64,000 nt of DNA from Dokdonella sp. (GCA_024707225.1 JANQAE010000003.1:620001-684000), one strand, 5' to 3'. Positions 9,456-20,833 are shown, counted from the first letter of the stretch. The notes: generated by a model not told the origin, from the letters alone. Numbers and translations are program-made.

Positions 9456-10582
9456 GCGAGTCCGCGGCGCGGCCCCGCATCGCCGTGTTGCTGCCCGATC
9501 TGCGTCCGGGCGGTGTCGAGCGGATGCGCATTACGCTGGCGCAGGTGTGGCTGGCGCGCGGCTGCGACGTCGATTTCGTGGTGATGCGCGACGAAGGCGC
9601 GCTGCGCGACGCGCTTCCCGAGCGCGCACGCCTGGTGGTGCTCGGCGCGCCGCGGATCCGCGGCGTGCTCGTGCCGCTCCGTCGCTACCTGCGCCGGACG
9701 CGGCCGGACGCGCTGCTGGCCGCGATGTGGCCGCTGACCGTGGCGGCCGTGATCGCGGCGCGTTCGCTGCTGCCGGCCGTGCGCGTCGTGGTCAGCGATC
9801 ACGCGATGCTGTCGGACGCTTACCAGGATCGCGGCCGGCTGCACCGGCTCGCGCTGCGCGTGAGCATGGCGCTGAGCTATCGGCTGGCGGCTGCGCGGAT
9901 CGCCGTCTCCGCGGGCGTCGCGGCCGACCTGTCGAGCCTGTCCGGCTTGCCCGTGCGCCGCTTCGAGATCGTCCACAATCCATCGGCAGGACGCATCGAC
10001 GACGCGACGCCCGGCGATACGGCACCGGTACCAGCCCGCCACCGCGCCGGCCCGCTGATCCTCAACGTGGGCACCTTGAAGGCGGTCAAGGACCACGTCC
10101 TGCTGATCGACGCGTTCGCGCGTCTGCCGGAACGGCTGAACGCCACGCTGTGCATCGTCGGCGACGGTCCGCTGCGCGGCCAGCTCGAACGCCACATCCG
10201 CGACAGCGGACTGAGCGGCCGCGTGTCGCTGGCGGGCTTCAGCGCCGATCCCACCGGCTGGTACCGGCAGGCCGATGTCTTCGTGCTGTCCTCGCGGCAC
10301 GAGGGTTTCGGCAACGTGATCGTCGAGGCGCTCGCTCACGGGGTGCCGGTCGTCAGCACCGACTGCCCGTCCGGCCCGCGCGAAATCCTCGCCGGCGGAC
10401 GCCATGGACGCCTCGTGCGCATGGGCGACCCCGATGCGCTCGCCGCCGCGATCCTCGACACCCTGCAGGCCACGCACGATCGCGCGGCGCTGATCGCGCG
10501 GGCGCGCGATTTTCTGCCGGAGCGGATCGGCGCGGCCTATCTGCGGCTGCTGCTGCCGCAGGCCTGCGAGGCACCGGCATGA
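9452..10582 (+). CDS. Glycosyltransferase family 4 (GT-B)
   Basis: A 376-residue GT-B fold enzyme. The N-terminal nucleotide-free half begins IAVLLPDLRPGGVERM, with the Gly-Gly acceptor loop. The C-terminal half has NVGTLKAVKDHVLLIDAF, IVGDGPLRGQLE and the donor-binding SSRHEGFGNVIVEALAHG with the E-x7-E pattern. It should add one sugar of the repeat unit at the cytoplasmic face of the inner membrane; donor and linkage cannot be read from sequence. The start overlaps the methyltransferase stop (ATGA), and the stop overlaps the next gene. Confidence 0.88.
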   Translation: MSESAARPRIAVLLPDLRPGGVERMRITLAQVWLARGCDVDFVVMRDEGALRDALPERARLVVLGAPRIRGVLVPLRRYLRRTRPDALLAAMWPLTVAAVIAARSLLPAVRVVVSDHAMLSDAYQDRGRLHRLALRVSMALSYRLAAARIAVSAGVAADLSSLSGLPVRRFEIVHNPSAGRIDDATPGDTAPVPARHRAGPLILNVGTLKAVKDHVLLIDAFARLPERLNATLCIVGDGPLRGQLERHIRDSGLSGRVSLAGFSADPTGWYRQADVFVLSSRHEGFGNVIVEALAHGVPVVSTDCPSGPREILAGGRHGRLVRMGDPDALAAAILDTLQATHDRAALIARARDFLPERIGAAYLRLLLPQACEAPA

Positions 10583-11783
10583 ACGCGCCGGTGCTCTACA
10601 TCACCTATGACGGGCTGCTCGAACCGCTCGGACAGTCACAAGTGCTCGCCTATCTGGAACGGCTGGCGGCCGACCGCGAGGTGCATCTGCTGAGCTTCGA
10701 GAAGCCGGCCGACTGGCGCGACCGTGCCGCCCGCGAAGCGCTCGCCGCGCGCGTGCGCGCCGCCGGCATCCGCTGGCGTCCGCTGCGATACCACAAGCGC
10801 CTCTCCGTGCTGGCCACTGCCTGGGACGCCGTTCGCGGCATCGCGTTCGGCCTGTGGCTGATCCCGCGCGCGCGCATCGGCATCGTCCATGCGCGCAGCT
10901 ACGTGCCGGCGGCGATGGCACTGGCACTCAAGCGGCTGACCGGCGCGCGCTTCGTCTTCGACATGCGCGGATTCTGGGTCGACGAGCGCGTCGACGGCGG
11001 CCTGTGGCCGCGCGACGGCCGGCTCTATCGGATCGGCAAGCGCTTCGAACGCCGTTTCCTGCTCGCCGCCGATCACGTCGTATCGCTGACGCAGGCCGCG
11101 GTGCGGCAGATGGAGCGCTTCGATTACCTGCGCGGCCGCATGCCGCCGGTCACGGTCATTCCCACCTGTGCCGACCTGAACCGGTTCCGTCCGTCCTCGC
11201 CGCCCGAGGCGGACTTCGTGCTCGGCTACGTCGGCTCGGCCGGCACCTGGTACCGGTTCGACGCGGTGGTCGCGAGCTTCGCGGCGCTCCGATCGCGGCT
11301 GCCGCGGCCCGGCTGCTGATCCTGAATCGCAACGAGCACGATTACATCCGCCGCTGCCTGAGCGAGGGCGGCATTCCCGACGCGGCCGTCGAACTGCGCG
11401 AAGCGTCTCCGGCACAGGTGCCGCAGCAGATGGCGCGCATGCACGCGGGCGTCTTCTTCATCAAGCCAGTGTTCTCCAAGCAGGCCTCCGCGCCGACCAA
11501 GCTCGGCGAGTTCCTCGGCTGCGGGGTGCCGTGCCTGACCAATGCCGGCGTCGGTGACCTGACCGACATCCTGCACGGCGAAAAGGCCGGCGTGGCCGTG
11601 ACGGATCTCCAGCCCGATGCATTGCGCGGCGGCATCAATGCCCTGCTCGAGCTGCTGCGCGACCCGACGATCCGGGCACGCTGCGTCGAGGCGGCCCATC
11701 GCCATTTTTCGCTGGACGAAGGCGTCGCCCGCTATCGGGCGGTGTATCGCAGCGTCCAGGGAAGCCGCCCATGCGATTGCTGA
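10579..11783 (+). CDS. GT-B glycosyltransferase, frameshifted near 11300
   Basis: The first part (10579 to about 11300) starts MNAPVLYITYDGLLEPLGQS and contains FVFDMRGFWVDERVDGG and VIPTCADLNRFRP, as in GT4-like enzymes. It stops at 11319. The family then resumes one frame over as ARLLILNRNEHDYIRRC, FIKPVFSKQASAPTKLGEFL and CGVPCLTNAGVGD, running to 11783. One added base near 11300-11312 restores about 401 residues. The conserved parts on both sides show a recent indel or a sequencing error. It overlaps the next glycosyltransferase by 13 bases. The sugar specificity is unknown. Confidence 0.8.
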
Positions 11784-12850
11784 TGCTGACCCGCTACGGT
11801 CCGCTCGGCGCGAGCAGCCGGCTGCGTTCGCTGCAGTACCTGCCCGCCCTGCGCGCGGCGGGCATCGAGACGGAGGTCTCGTCGCTGCTCGACGACGGCT
11901 ACGTCCGGGGCCTCTACACCGGCCATATCGCGCCGGCCGGCGTCGCCGCCGCCTATCTGCGGCGCTGGCGGCGGCTGCGCCATGCGGACCGCTACGATCT
12001 GATCTGGATCGAAAAGGAAGCCTGGCCCTGGCTGCCCGGATGGCTGGAACGCGCACTGCTGGGCCGCGGCACGCGTCTGGTGCTCGACTACGACGATGCG
12101 CTGTTCCATCGCTACGACAGCCATCGCTCGCGCTGGGTCAGGACCGTGCTCGGCTCGAAGATCGACGGCTTGATGCGCCGTGCGGATCTGGTCACCGCCG
12201 GCAACGACTACCTGGCGGCGCACGCGCGAGCTGCCGGCTGCCGCCACGTCGCGCGGCTGCCGACCGTCGTCGACCTGACGCGTTATCCGCTGCCGTCCCC
12301 GCGTGCGCCGGATGGACGGACCGTCGTGGTGGGCTGGATCGGTTCGCCGTCGACGGCCGGCTATCTGCGGGCGGTGGCCAAGCCGCTGGCATCGCTGCAG
12401 GCTGCCGGACGCATCCGCTGCGTGGCGATCGGCGCACGCCCCGACCAGGTGGAGGGGACGCCTTTCGAAGCCGTGCCGTGGCACGAGTCGACCGAGGCGG
12501 AGCAGCTGCGGCAGTGCGACATCGGCATCATGCCGCTTCCCGACGGCCCCTGGGAGCGCGGCAAGTGCGGCTACAAGCTGATCCAGTACATGGCATGCGG
12601 GCTGCCGGTCGTCGCTTCGCCGGTCGGCATCAACGTCGAGCTGGTCGCCGACGGCGAACGCGGCTGGCTGGCCGCCCACGATACGCAATGGAGCGAAGCG
12701 ATCGCCCGGCTGGCCGCCGATCCGTCGCTGCGTCGGCGGATGGGCGAGGCCGGACGCGCGCTGATCGAGCGCCACTACTCGCTGCAGGTACAGGCCGGCC
12801 GGCTGATCGAGCTGCTGCGCCTTACCGCCCGCGCGGAATCCATCACATGA
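11771..12850 (+). CDS. Glycosyltransferase family 4-like
   Basis: A 359-residue protein beginning MRLLMLTRYGPLGASSRLRS. The acidic motif LVLDYDDALFHRY and the C-terminal donor-site region GKCGYKLIQYMACGLPVVAS match a GT4-like group found in EPS and O-antigen loci. WIGSPSTAGYL marks the start of the second Rossmann half. It is probably cytoplasmic or peripheral on the inner membrane. Its stop forms ATGA with a small reading frame that follows. Confidence 0.85.
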   Translation: MRLLMLTRYGPLGASSRLRSLQYLPALRAAGIETEVSSLLDDGYVRGLYTGHIAPAGVAAAYLRRWRRLRHADRYDLIWIEKEAWPWLPGWLERALLGRGTRLVLDYDDALFHRYDSHRSRWVRTVLGSKIDGLMRRADLVTAGNDYLAAHARAAGCRHVARLPTVVDLTRYPLPSPRAPDGRTVVVGWIGSPSTAGYLRAVAKPLASLQAAGRIRCVAIGARPDQVEGTPFEAVPWHESTEAEQLRQCDIGIMPLPDGPWERGKCGYKLIQYMACGLPVVASPVGINVELVADGERGWLAAHDTQWSEAIARLAADPSLRRRMGEAGRALIERHYSLQVQAGRLIELLRLTARAESIT

Positions 12851-13128
12851 GCGAGGCGCTCGAGAATCCGGTCACGGCGTGCCGCCGCACGCATCGACGC
12901 TCACCGTGCCGGTCCGCGGCGGCGGTGCGGCCGCCGTCGAATGCGGCGGTCGGCGCAAGGTGCCAGGCGACGCGCGCCGATGCGGCGTGGCCGCCATCGC
13001 GTATCGTCCATGGCGATCCGGCCGCGTCGCGTCGCTCGACCACAGCGGCGCGCTGCCGCAGCGCCCGGGCGCGCCGCACCGACCCGGGACGCGAGGCGGA
13101 CCTCGCACCGTCAACGGGGCCGCGCTGA
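12847..13128 (+). CDS. Small Arg-rich reading frame between EPS genes, doubtful
   Basis: The frame has 93 codons. Its ATG overlaps the upstream TGA (ATGA) and its TGA overlaps the next ATG (TGATG), the same coupling used across the locus. That is the main argument for a real gene. Against it, the product (MSEALENPVTACRRTHRRSP...) is rich in Arg, Ala, Ser and Pro with no recognisable domain. A second frame (GTG at 12879, in frame with the following gene) also keeps high GC at third positions. It could be the remnant of a gene with an indel, or an N-terminal extension of the next gene. Confidence 0.3.
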   Translation: MSEALENPVTACRRTHRRSPCRSAAAVRPPSNAAVGARCQATRADAAWPPSRIVHGDPAASRRSTTAARCRSARARRTDPGREADLAPSTGPR

Positions 13129-14165
13129 TGTGGCCGTACTGGCTGATGTTTCTGGTGCCGGTCTGGGCCGTGCTGCAGCCGCGCCGCCTGCCGGCGCGCC
13201 AGGCCTATTGGGTCTGGGTGGCGGTCGGCCTGCTGTTCGCGGCGATGATGGGGCTGCGCCACGAGGTCGGTGGCGACTGGTTCAACTATCTGCCGCACTT
13301 CCTCGACACCCAGCGCCAGACGCTGGCGGAGGTCCTGACGCGTTCGGACCCCGGCTACTATCTGCTCAACTGGTGGGTCGGCCGGCTCGGCGCCGACATC
13401 TATCTGGTCAATCTGCTGTGCGCGATGGTGCTGATGTGGGGCACCGTCGTGTTCTGCCGCAGCCAGCCGCATCCGTGGCTGGCCCTGCTGGCCGCGGTTC
13501 CGTACATGCTGATCGTGGTCGGCATGGGCTATACGCGGCAGTCGGTCGCGCTCGGCTTCGCACTGCTGGGGCTGACCGCGCTGGGCCGGGGAAGGCCGCG
13601 CAGCTTCATCGGCTGGATCGCCGTAGCGGCGCTGTTCCACAAATCGGCCGTGCTGCTGATGCCGATCGCGGCGCTGGCCGCCACGCGCAACCGCATCCTG
13701 ACGGCGGTCCTGGTGACGGTTGCGACCGCACTGACCTACTACCTGCTGCTGGCCGATACGGCCGAGGCGCTCTGGGTCAACTACGTCGAAGCGCAGTACC
13801 AGTCGCAGGGCGGTGCGATCCGCGTGGCGATGAACGCCGTCCCGGCGCTGCTGCTGATCGCGTTCCGGCGCCAGCTGGCACCGGAGCGGCAGGAGCGGCG
13901 GCTCTGGCTGTGGATGGCGGCGTTCGCGCTGGCGTGCGTGCCGCTGGTCGGTCTGGCGTCCACCGCGGTCGACCGCATCGCCCTGTATCTGATTCCGCTG
14001 CAACTGTTCGTGTTCTCGCGGCTGCCGCGCCTGACCGGCAGCACGCGGGCGCGGACGCTGCTGGTGCTGGCGATCGCCGCGTACTATGCCGCGGTGCTGT
14101 TCGTCTGGCTGCACTTCGCCAGCCACGCGCAGTACTGGCTTCCGTACCGGTGGATGGCTCCGTGA
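13128..14165 (+). CDS. EpsG-family membrane protein, second polymerase candidate
   Basis: ATG 13128 gives 345 residues starting MWPYWLMFLVPVWAVLQPRR. The longer open frame to 12879 adds an Arg-rich stretch without membrane character and is rejected. There are about nine or ten hydrophobic segments. MMGLRHEVGGDWFNYLPHF and RSDPGYYLLNWW are the EpsG hallmark ('R...g.D...Y...f', then 'e.g..ll'), and VAALFHKSAVLLMPIAALA fits the conserved H-x-S helix. EpsG proteins are thought to act as Wzy-like polymerases. This makes a second polymerase candidate in one locus. The stop overlaps a GTG start (GTGA). Confidence 0.8.
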   Translation: MWPYWLMFLVPVWAVLQPRRLPARQAYWVWVAVGLLFAAMMGLRHEVGGDWFNYLPHFLDTQRQTLAEVLTRSDPGYYLLNWWVGRLGADIYLVNLLCAMVLMWGTVVFCRSQPHPWLALLAAVPYMLIVVGMGYTRQSVALGFALLGLTALGRGRPRSFIGWIAVAALFHKSAVLLMPIAALAATRNRILTAVLVTVATALTYYLLLADTAEALWVNYVEAQYQSQGGAIRVAMNAVPALLLIAFRRQLAPERQERRLWLWMAAFALACVPLVGLASTAVDRIALYLIPLQLFVFSRLPRLTGSTRARTLLVLAIAAYYAAVLFVWLHFASHAQYWLPYRWMAP

Positions 14166-15328
14166 GCGCTGCGGCCGTGAAGATCGTGCTGTTCGCCAAT
14201 ACCGACTGGTATCTGTACAACTTCCGCCGGGCGCTGGCGCTGGCGCTGCGCGAGGCCGGGTACGAGGTCGTGCTGCTGTCTCCTGCGGGTCCCTACGGCG
14301 CACGGCTGGAGGCCGAAGGCCTGCGCTGGCAGCCGGTGCCGATGAGCCGCCGCAGCCTCAATCCGCTGCGCGAAGCACGGTTGCTGCTGCATCTGGCCGC
14401 GCTGTTCCGCCGCGAGCGTCCCGCCCTCGTCCACGGCTTCACGATCAAATGCGCCGTCTACGGCGCGCTGGCCGCGCGAATGGCGCGCGTCCCGGCGCGG
14501 ATCAGCGCCGTGGCGGGCATGGGCTACGTGTTCACCAGCACCGACCTCAAGGCGCGCCTGCTGCGCCCGCCGCTGCGCGGGCTGATGCGCGCGGCATTCG
14601 ACGGCGCGAACGCCCGGGTGATTCTTCAGAATCCGGACGACGCGAAACTGTTCCGCGAGGCCCGCCTGGCCGACGCCCGCCGCATCGTGCTGATCCCGGG
14701 CTCTGGCGTGGACTGCACGCGATTCGTGCCGGAGCCGATGCGAGGCCCGCCGCGCGCGCCGTTTCGCGTGCTGCTGGCGGCTCGCCTGCTGTGGGACAAG
14801 GGCGTGGCCGAATACGCGGCGGCCGCGCGCCTGCTGCACGCGCAGGGGCGTGCGGTCGAGTGTCTGCTGGCCGGAGAGCCCGATCCCGGCAATCCGGCCG
14901 CGGTGCCCGAGGCGACCGTGCGCGAATGGGACGCGAGCGGCGTGCTGCGCTGGCTCGGCCATGTGGAGGACATGCCGGCACTGCTGGCCACGGTCGATCT
15001 GGTGGTGCTGCCGAGCTATCGCGAGGGCCTGCCCAAAGGCCTGATCGAGGCCGCCGCCTGCGCCAAGCCGCTGATCACCACCGACGTGCCGGGCTGCCGC
15101 GACGTGGTCGAGCACGAAGTGGACGGCCTGCGGGTGCCGCCCCGAGACGCCGCCGCACTCGCCGGCGCGATCGCCCGCCTGCACGACGACCCGGACTTGG
15201 CGACACGCCTCGGCCAGGCGGCGCGCATCAAGGCGTCGAGCACGTTCGACGAACGCATCGTGATCGAGCGCACGCTCGCGGTCTATCGCGAGCTGATCGG
15301 CTCGACGCAACGCAATGTATACAGATAA
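14162..15328 (+). CDS. Glycosyltransferase family 4 (PglA/CapM-like)
   Basis: The start is GTG 14162, overlapping the upstream TGA; GTG 14177 is an alternative. The product has 388 residues. VKIVLFANTDWYLYNFRRAL, then HGFTIKCAVYGALAARM and AGMGYVFTSTD, are typical of the GT4 group that acts on undecaprenyl-linked N-acetylated sugars (PglA, CapM, WbpH-like). The donor half has LLAARLLWDKGVAEYA and LPSYREGLPKGLIEAAACAK with the E-x7-E motif. It lies just before the initiating WecA-type transferase, so it may add the second sugar; that is inference. Confidence 0.88.
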   Translation: MSAAAVKIVLFANTDWYLYNFRRALALALREAGYEVVLLSPAGPYGARLEAEGLRWQPVPMSRRSLNPLREARLLLHLAALFRRERPALVHGFTIKCAVYGALAARMARVPARISAVAGMGYVFTSTDLKARLLRPPLRGLMRAAFDGANARVILQNPDDAKLFREARLADARRIVLIPGSGVDCTRFVPEPMRGPPRAPFRVLLAARLLWDKGVAEYAAAARLLHAQGRAVECLLAGEPDPGNPAAVPEATVREWDASGVLRWLGHVEDMPALLATVDLVVLPSYREGLPKGLIEAAACAKPLITTDVPGCRDVVEHEVDGLRVPPRDAAALAGAIARLHDDPDLATRLGQAARIKASSTFDERIVIERTLAVYRELIGSTQRNVYR

Positions 15329-15433
15329 AAAAGTCCATTTCGCCGAACCGACGGGAAAACAGTGAACTCCAGCCGGTTTCGGCGGATGAGGTTTCGATAG
15401 CATTGGACGACGTCGTCGACTTGCGGAGGCGAC

Positions 15434-16597
15434 ATGAGTCTTTTGCTGGAATACACGCTCGAGGCGACGTCGATCTTCATCGTCACGGGCGTGCTGTTGA
15501 AGGCGCTGCATCCGCTGGCGCTGCAGTGGAAACTGCTCGACCTGCCGCACGGCCGCAAGGATCACGCCTATGCCACGCCGGTCACCGGCGGCGTCGCGAT
15601 GCTGGCCGGCGTGCTGCTGATCAGCATCTGGGATCTGGGCCGCTCCGCTCCGACCACCATGGTCTCGTTCTCGCTGGCCGCGATCGTGCTGAGCGCGGTC
15701 GGCCTCTGGGACGACCGCTGCGACGTACGCTGGTACTGGCGCATCCTCGCGCAGATCGGGGCTGCGCTGATCATGATCTACGGCGCCGACATCCGTGTGG
15801 AGCACCTGGGCACGCTGTTCGGCCAGGAGCGCGTGTCGCTCGGCGTCTTCGCCGTGCCGTTCACGGTCTTCGCGACCGTCGGCATCATCAACGCCGTCAA
15901 CATGATCGACGGTGCCGACGGCCTGGCGGGCCTGCTGGTCGCCGCCGCCCTGCTGATGCTGGCCCTGGCGGCAGCGCGCATCGGCAATTCGGGGCTGGCG
16001 CGGCACGCGCTGCTGGCAGCGTCGGCGGTAGCGGCGTTCCTGCTCTACAACATGCGCTTTCCGTGGCAGGTCCGCGCCAAGGCGTTCATGGGCAACGCAG
16101 GCAGTGCGTTGCTCGGCCTGCTGATCGCCTGGGTCTGCTTCCGTCTGACCCAGAATCCGCGTTATCCGGTGGCGCCGGTATTGGCGCTGTGGCTGCTGCC
16201 GGTGCCGATCATCGATTGTCTGGTGCTGACCGTGCGGCGCATGAGCCAGGGACGCTCGCCGTTCTCGGCGAGCCGGGAGCATGTCCATCACCTGATGCAG
16301 GACGGCGGCTTCGGACCGACCCAGTGTGCCCTGGTCCTGACCGTGGCGAGCCTGATCTGCGGTCTCGCGGCCGATCAGGCCCTGCACCTGGGTGTTCCGC
16401 AATCAGCACTCTTGATCGCATTCATCGCGGCCTGCGTCGCCTGGTACGCGATCAGCGCGCGCCGCCCGCGCGCCGTCGCGCTGTTCGGAAGAATGCGGCG
16501 GCGGCTCGGTATCGCCCATCCGCTGCACGCTGGCGCACCGCCGGTCCGGCTCCAAGCCCCGCCGCCGGTGCGGCCCGCGCGCGTGCCGAAACGATAG
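15434..16597 (+). CDS. wecA: WecA-type undecaprenyl-phosphate GlcNAc-1-phosphate transferase
   Basis: A 387-residue polytopic membrane protein of the MraY/WecA family. It transfers a HexNAc-1-phosphate from a UDP-sugar to undecaprenyl phosphate, starting the repeat unit. Motifs are LDLPHGRKDHAYATPVTGG near the N-terminus, GLWDDR, the catalytic INAVNMIDGADGLAG (about residues 151-165), FMGNAGSALLG and the REHVHHLM loop. The last 50 residues are a basic, Pro-rich cytoplasmic tail, longer than in E. coli WecA. The start has a GGAGG-like site (gcggaggcgac). A 105-base AT-richer gap separates it from the previous gene, so it may have its own promoter. The donor sugar is unproven. Confidence 0.88.
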   Translation: MSLLLEYTLEATSIFIVTGVLLKALHPLALQWKLLDLPHGRKDHAYATPVTGGVAMLAGVLLISIWDLGRSAPTTMVSFSLAAIVLSAVGLWDDRCDVRWYWRILAQIGAALIMIYGADIRVEHLGTLFGQERVSLGVFAVPFTVFATVGIINAVNMIDGADGLAGLLVAAALLMLALAAARIGNSGLARHALLAASAVAAFLLYNMRFPWQVRAKAFMGNAGSALLGLLIAWVCFRLTQNPRYPVAPVLALWLLPVPIIDCLVLTVRRMSQGRSPFSASREHVHHLMQDGGFGPTQCALVLTVASLICGLAADQALHLGVPQSALLIAFIAACVAWYAISARRPRAVALFGRMRRRLGIAHPLHAGAPPVRLQAPPPVRPARVPKR

Positions 16598-16977
16598 CCC
16601 GATCCCGCACGCCCTGCGCGGGTACACCCGATCACCGCCCGTTGATCGATCGCTCGTGAAGGCACGCATCGCCTGAGTCTGCCTCGACCGCACCGCGGCG
16701 ATCGCTGCGCGGCCGCCTGGAAGCGTGCCGTCCGGCCGATGCGCCGTGCACCCGCCGGCGGCCGTGGTCGAACAGGAACGCCAGCGCCTGACCGACTTCA
16801 CGACGACGCTGGAGGGCACTGCGCGAGCAGGCACGGCGGCTCGGCGAGGGCTGAAAGCTGCAGCGCGCAGTGCTTGCCCCCTCCCGAGAGCTTTCCTAGA
16901 CTCTTGCGCGGCTAGAAGGAGCCCTCGCGGGCACGGGCCGAATTTCGCGTCTCCAATCACAGGGAGTGAACGCAATC
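16598..16977. other. Gene-free stretch after the EPS locus
   Basis: About 380 bases without a convincing reading frame. The open frames across it are Arg/Ala-rich and have no start context. It contains a candidate promoter (16874-16902) and the ribosome binding site of the next gene. I see no RNA gene and no clear terminator after wecA; a weak five-pair CCCGC/GCGGG hairpin is near 16613. Confidence 0.5.
16874..16902 (+). promoter_or_regulatory. Candidate promoter of the secreted orphan
   Basis: TTGCCC (16874-16879), a 17-base spacer and TAGACT (16897-16902), about 75 bases before the start at 16978. Each hexamer matches the sigma-70 consensus at four of six positions. Confidence 0.35.
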
Positions 16978-17814
16978 GTGAAGCGTCTTTTCTGTATTTT
17001 TCTACTCGCCGCGGCTTCCTTGGCTCAGGCCAACGACGTCAGCTGCACAGGCTGCACCGCCGCACAGTTCTCGAGCCAAGCGCTGGCGGCCGGATATGGA
17101 CAGCACCGGGTATACGACTTGAACGCGGGGATCATCCGGGGTTACTCGGTGACCTGCTCCAACGAAGTCGTCAACGGCGGACCGCAGACGCAAAGTATTC
17201 CGGGCGCATGCCCGGCCAATGGCGCGCTGGTCATCGAGGAAGTCGGCATCGACAACCTGACGCTGCAGGCGTTCCAGGCTGTCCGCACGTTCTACGTGTC
17301 CAACGGATACTCACTTGGGAACACCGTAGTCGATTTGCGGGACGAATCTCCCTCCTCGGGTGGCGGGACCGTCTACGAATTCCTGGGCAGCTATCCGGAG
17401 CGGCAGGCGCTGTACGACTGGCTGCGAACCGGCTACTCGAACAACCACATCCTCCAGCAGTACAGCACTGCCATTGCCCACAGCCTGCTGGCAGCACTGC
17501 AAATCCTGCCAAGCAATGCTTTCATCGTCGAGATCATCTTCCAGGATGGCTCGAAGATTTCGGTCAAGCTCAAAGCCGAAGACAGCACTTTCGAGATCGT
17601 GCCCGACTCGGCGCGCGATCCTGATGGCGTCGCGATTCCGCAATCGAACCAGTCGCAGTATCAGGGGCAATACAACTTCGCAAGCGGTCACGCTCGCGAC
17701 CAGTTCATTCGCCACCTGATCAGCCTGGGCATCGCGGTCGGCAGAGGCACGGGCAATCGCGTGTCGTGCACCTGGGATCCGGTCAATCTGACGCTCAGAT
17801 GCGTCCCCGGCTGA
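16978..17814 (+). CDS. Secreted protein of unknown function
   Basis: GTG 16978 is chosen because AGGGAG (16961-16966) lies 11 bases upstream; GTG 16966 would bury that site. The product has 278 residues with a signal peptide (VKRLFCIFLLAAASLAQAND). The mature N-terminus has closely spaced cysteines (VSCTGCTAAQF), with more near TCSNEV, GACPAN and the C-terminus (SCTWDP, LRCVPG), so disulfides are likely. The middle and end are polar, with a hydrophobic HSLLAALQILPSNAFIVEIIF. No family is recognised. Codon use is visibly less GC-biased than the neighbours (two 60-base lines I counted gave 67% and 55% GC), hinting at transfer. Confidence 0.7.
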   Translation: MKRLFCIFLLAAASLAQANDVSCTGCTAAQFSSQALAAGYGQHRVYDLNAGIIRGYSVTCSNEVVNGGPQTQSIPGACPANGALVIEEVGIDNLTLQAFQAVRTFYVSNGYSLGNTVVDLRDESPSSGGGTVYEFLGSYPERQALYDWLRTGYSNNHILQQYSTAIAHSLLAALQILPSNAFIVEIIFQDGSKISVKLKAEDSTFEIVPDSARDPDGVAIPQSNQSQYQGQYNFASGHARDQFIRHLISLGIAVGRGTGNRVSCTWDPVNLTLRCVPG

Positions 17815-17820
17815 CTCGGC

Positions 17821-17852
17821 CTCAGAACGAGCCATCGATTCGACTGAGGTCC
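17821..17852. terminator. Weak hairpin between convergent genes
   Basis: CCTCAG pairs with CTGAGG around an 18-base loop, between the convergent orphan and reductase genes. There is no T-run, so a terminator role is only suggested by position. Confidence 0.25.
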
Positions 17853-17878
17853 CGATGCGTACTCAGACCGGGAGTCGT

Positions 17879-18427
17879 TCAATCCGACCCGACCCAGGCC
17901 GCGTAGCGGTCGACGAAGTCCTGCAGGAACTTGCGCGTGCCGTCGCTGGCGATCGTGCCGTCGGCGTCGATCGTGCCGTCCTTGAACTGCAGATAGACCT
18001 CCGGCTGCGGCAGCGTGACCACGTCCAGATACGACAGCACGTTGCGCAGGTGCTGCTGCGCCAGCGCGCTGCCGATCGCGCCGGGCGAGGCGCCGATCAC
18101 CGCGGCGCGCTTGCCGGCGAACGAATTGGTGCCCCACGGCCGCGAGCCGATGTCGAGCGCGTTCTTGAGCACGCCGGGAATCGAGCGGTTGTACTCGGGC
18201 GTCACGAACAGCAGCGCGTCGGCCGCCTCGACCTGCTGCTTGAGGCGCTTGCACGGCGCCGGGTAGTCGCCGTCGAAGGCCTGCGTGTACAGCGGCAGAT
18301 CGCCGATCTGGACCGGCTCGAACGCGAGCGAGGACGGGGCGAGTTTCTCGACCGCCAGCGCGAGCCGGCGGTTGATCGACTCCGGACGCAGACTGCCGAC
18401 GAAGACGGCGATCTTGATCGTGCTCAT
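17879..18427 (-). CDS. NADPH-dependent FMN reductase (ChrR/YieF-like)
   Basis: A flavodoxin-fold oxidoreductase of about 182 residues. IAVFVGSLRPESINRRLA is the FMN phosphate-binding loop, VTPEYNRSIPGVLKNALD is the conserved flavin-contacting segment, and AVIGASPGAIGSALAQQ follows. Family members reduce quinones, chromate, azo dyes or free FMN with NAD(P)H in the cytoplasm. ATG 18427 is chosen because GGAG sits eight bases upstream; a GTG three codons earlier would overlap that site. It lies downstream of the E1 gene on the same strand with an 88-base gap. Confidence 0.85.
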   Translation of the reverse strand: MSTIKIAVFVGSLRPESINRRLALAVEKLAPSSLAFEPVQIGDLPLYTQAFDGDYPAPCKRLKQQVEAADALLFVTPEYNRSIPGVLKNALDIGSRPWGTNSFAGKRAAVIGASPGAIGSALAQQHLRNVLSYLDVVTLPQPEVYLQFKDGTIDADGTIASDGTRKFLQDFVDRYAAWVGSD

Positions 18428-18514
18428 GGCGTGCACTCCAGGCGGGCGGGGACGGCCAGCCTACCGCGTCCGCGCGGCGCGCGCGGACACCGGTTCGCAC
18501 GCCGGATGCCGCGT

Positions 18515-20794
<2,280 letters not shown>

Positions 20795-20827
20795 GGACGA
20801 GGGTCGGAGTCGGGGCGTCAGCCCGCT

Positions 20828-20833
20828 ATTGTA
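20828..20833 (-). promoter_or_regulatory. -10 box of the E1 gene
   Basis: On the minus strand it reads TACAAT, 34 bases before the E1 start and flanked by AGC. The same TACAATAGC-type core precedes gcdH and purE. No good -35 is visible. Confidence 0.45.
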
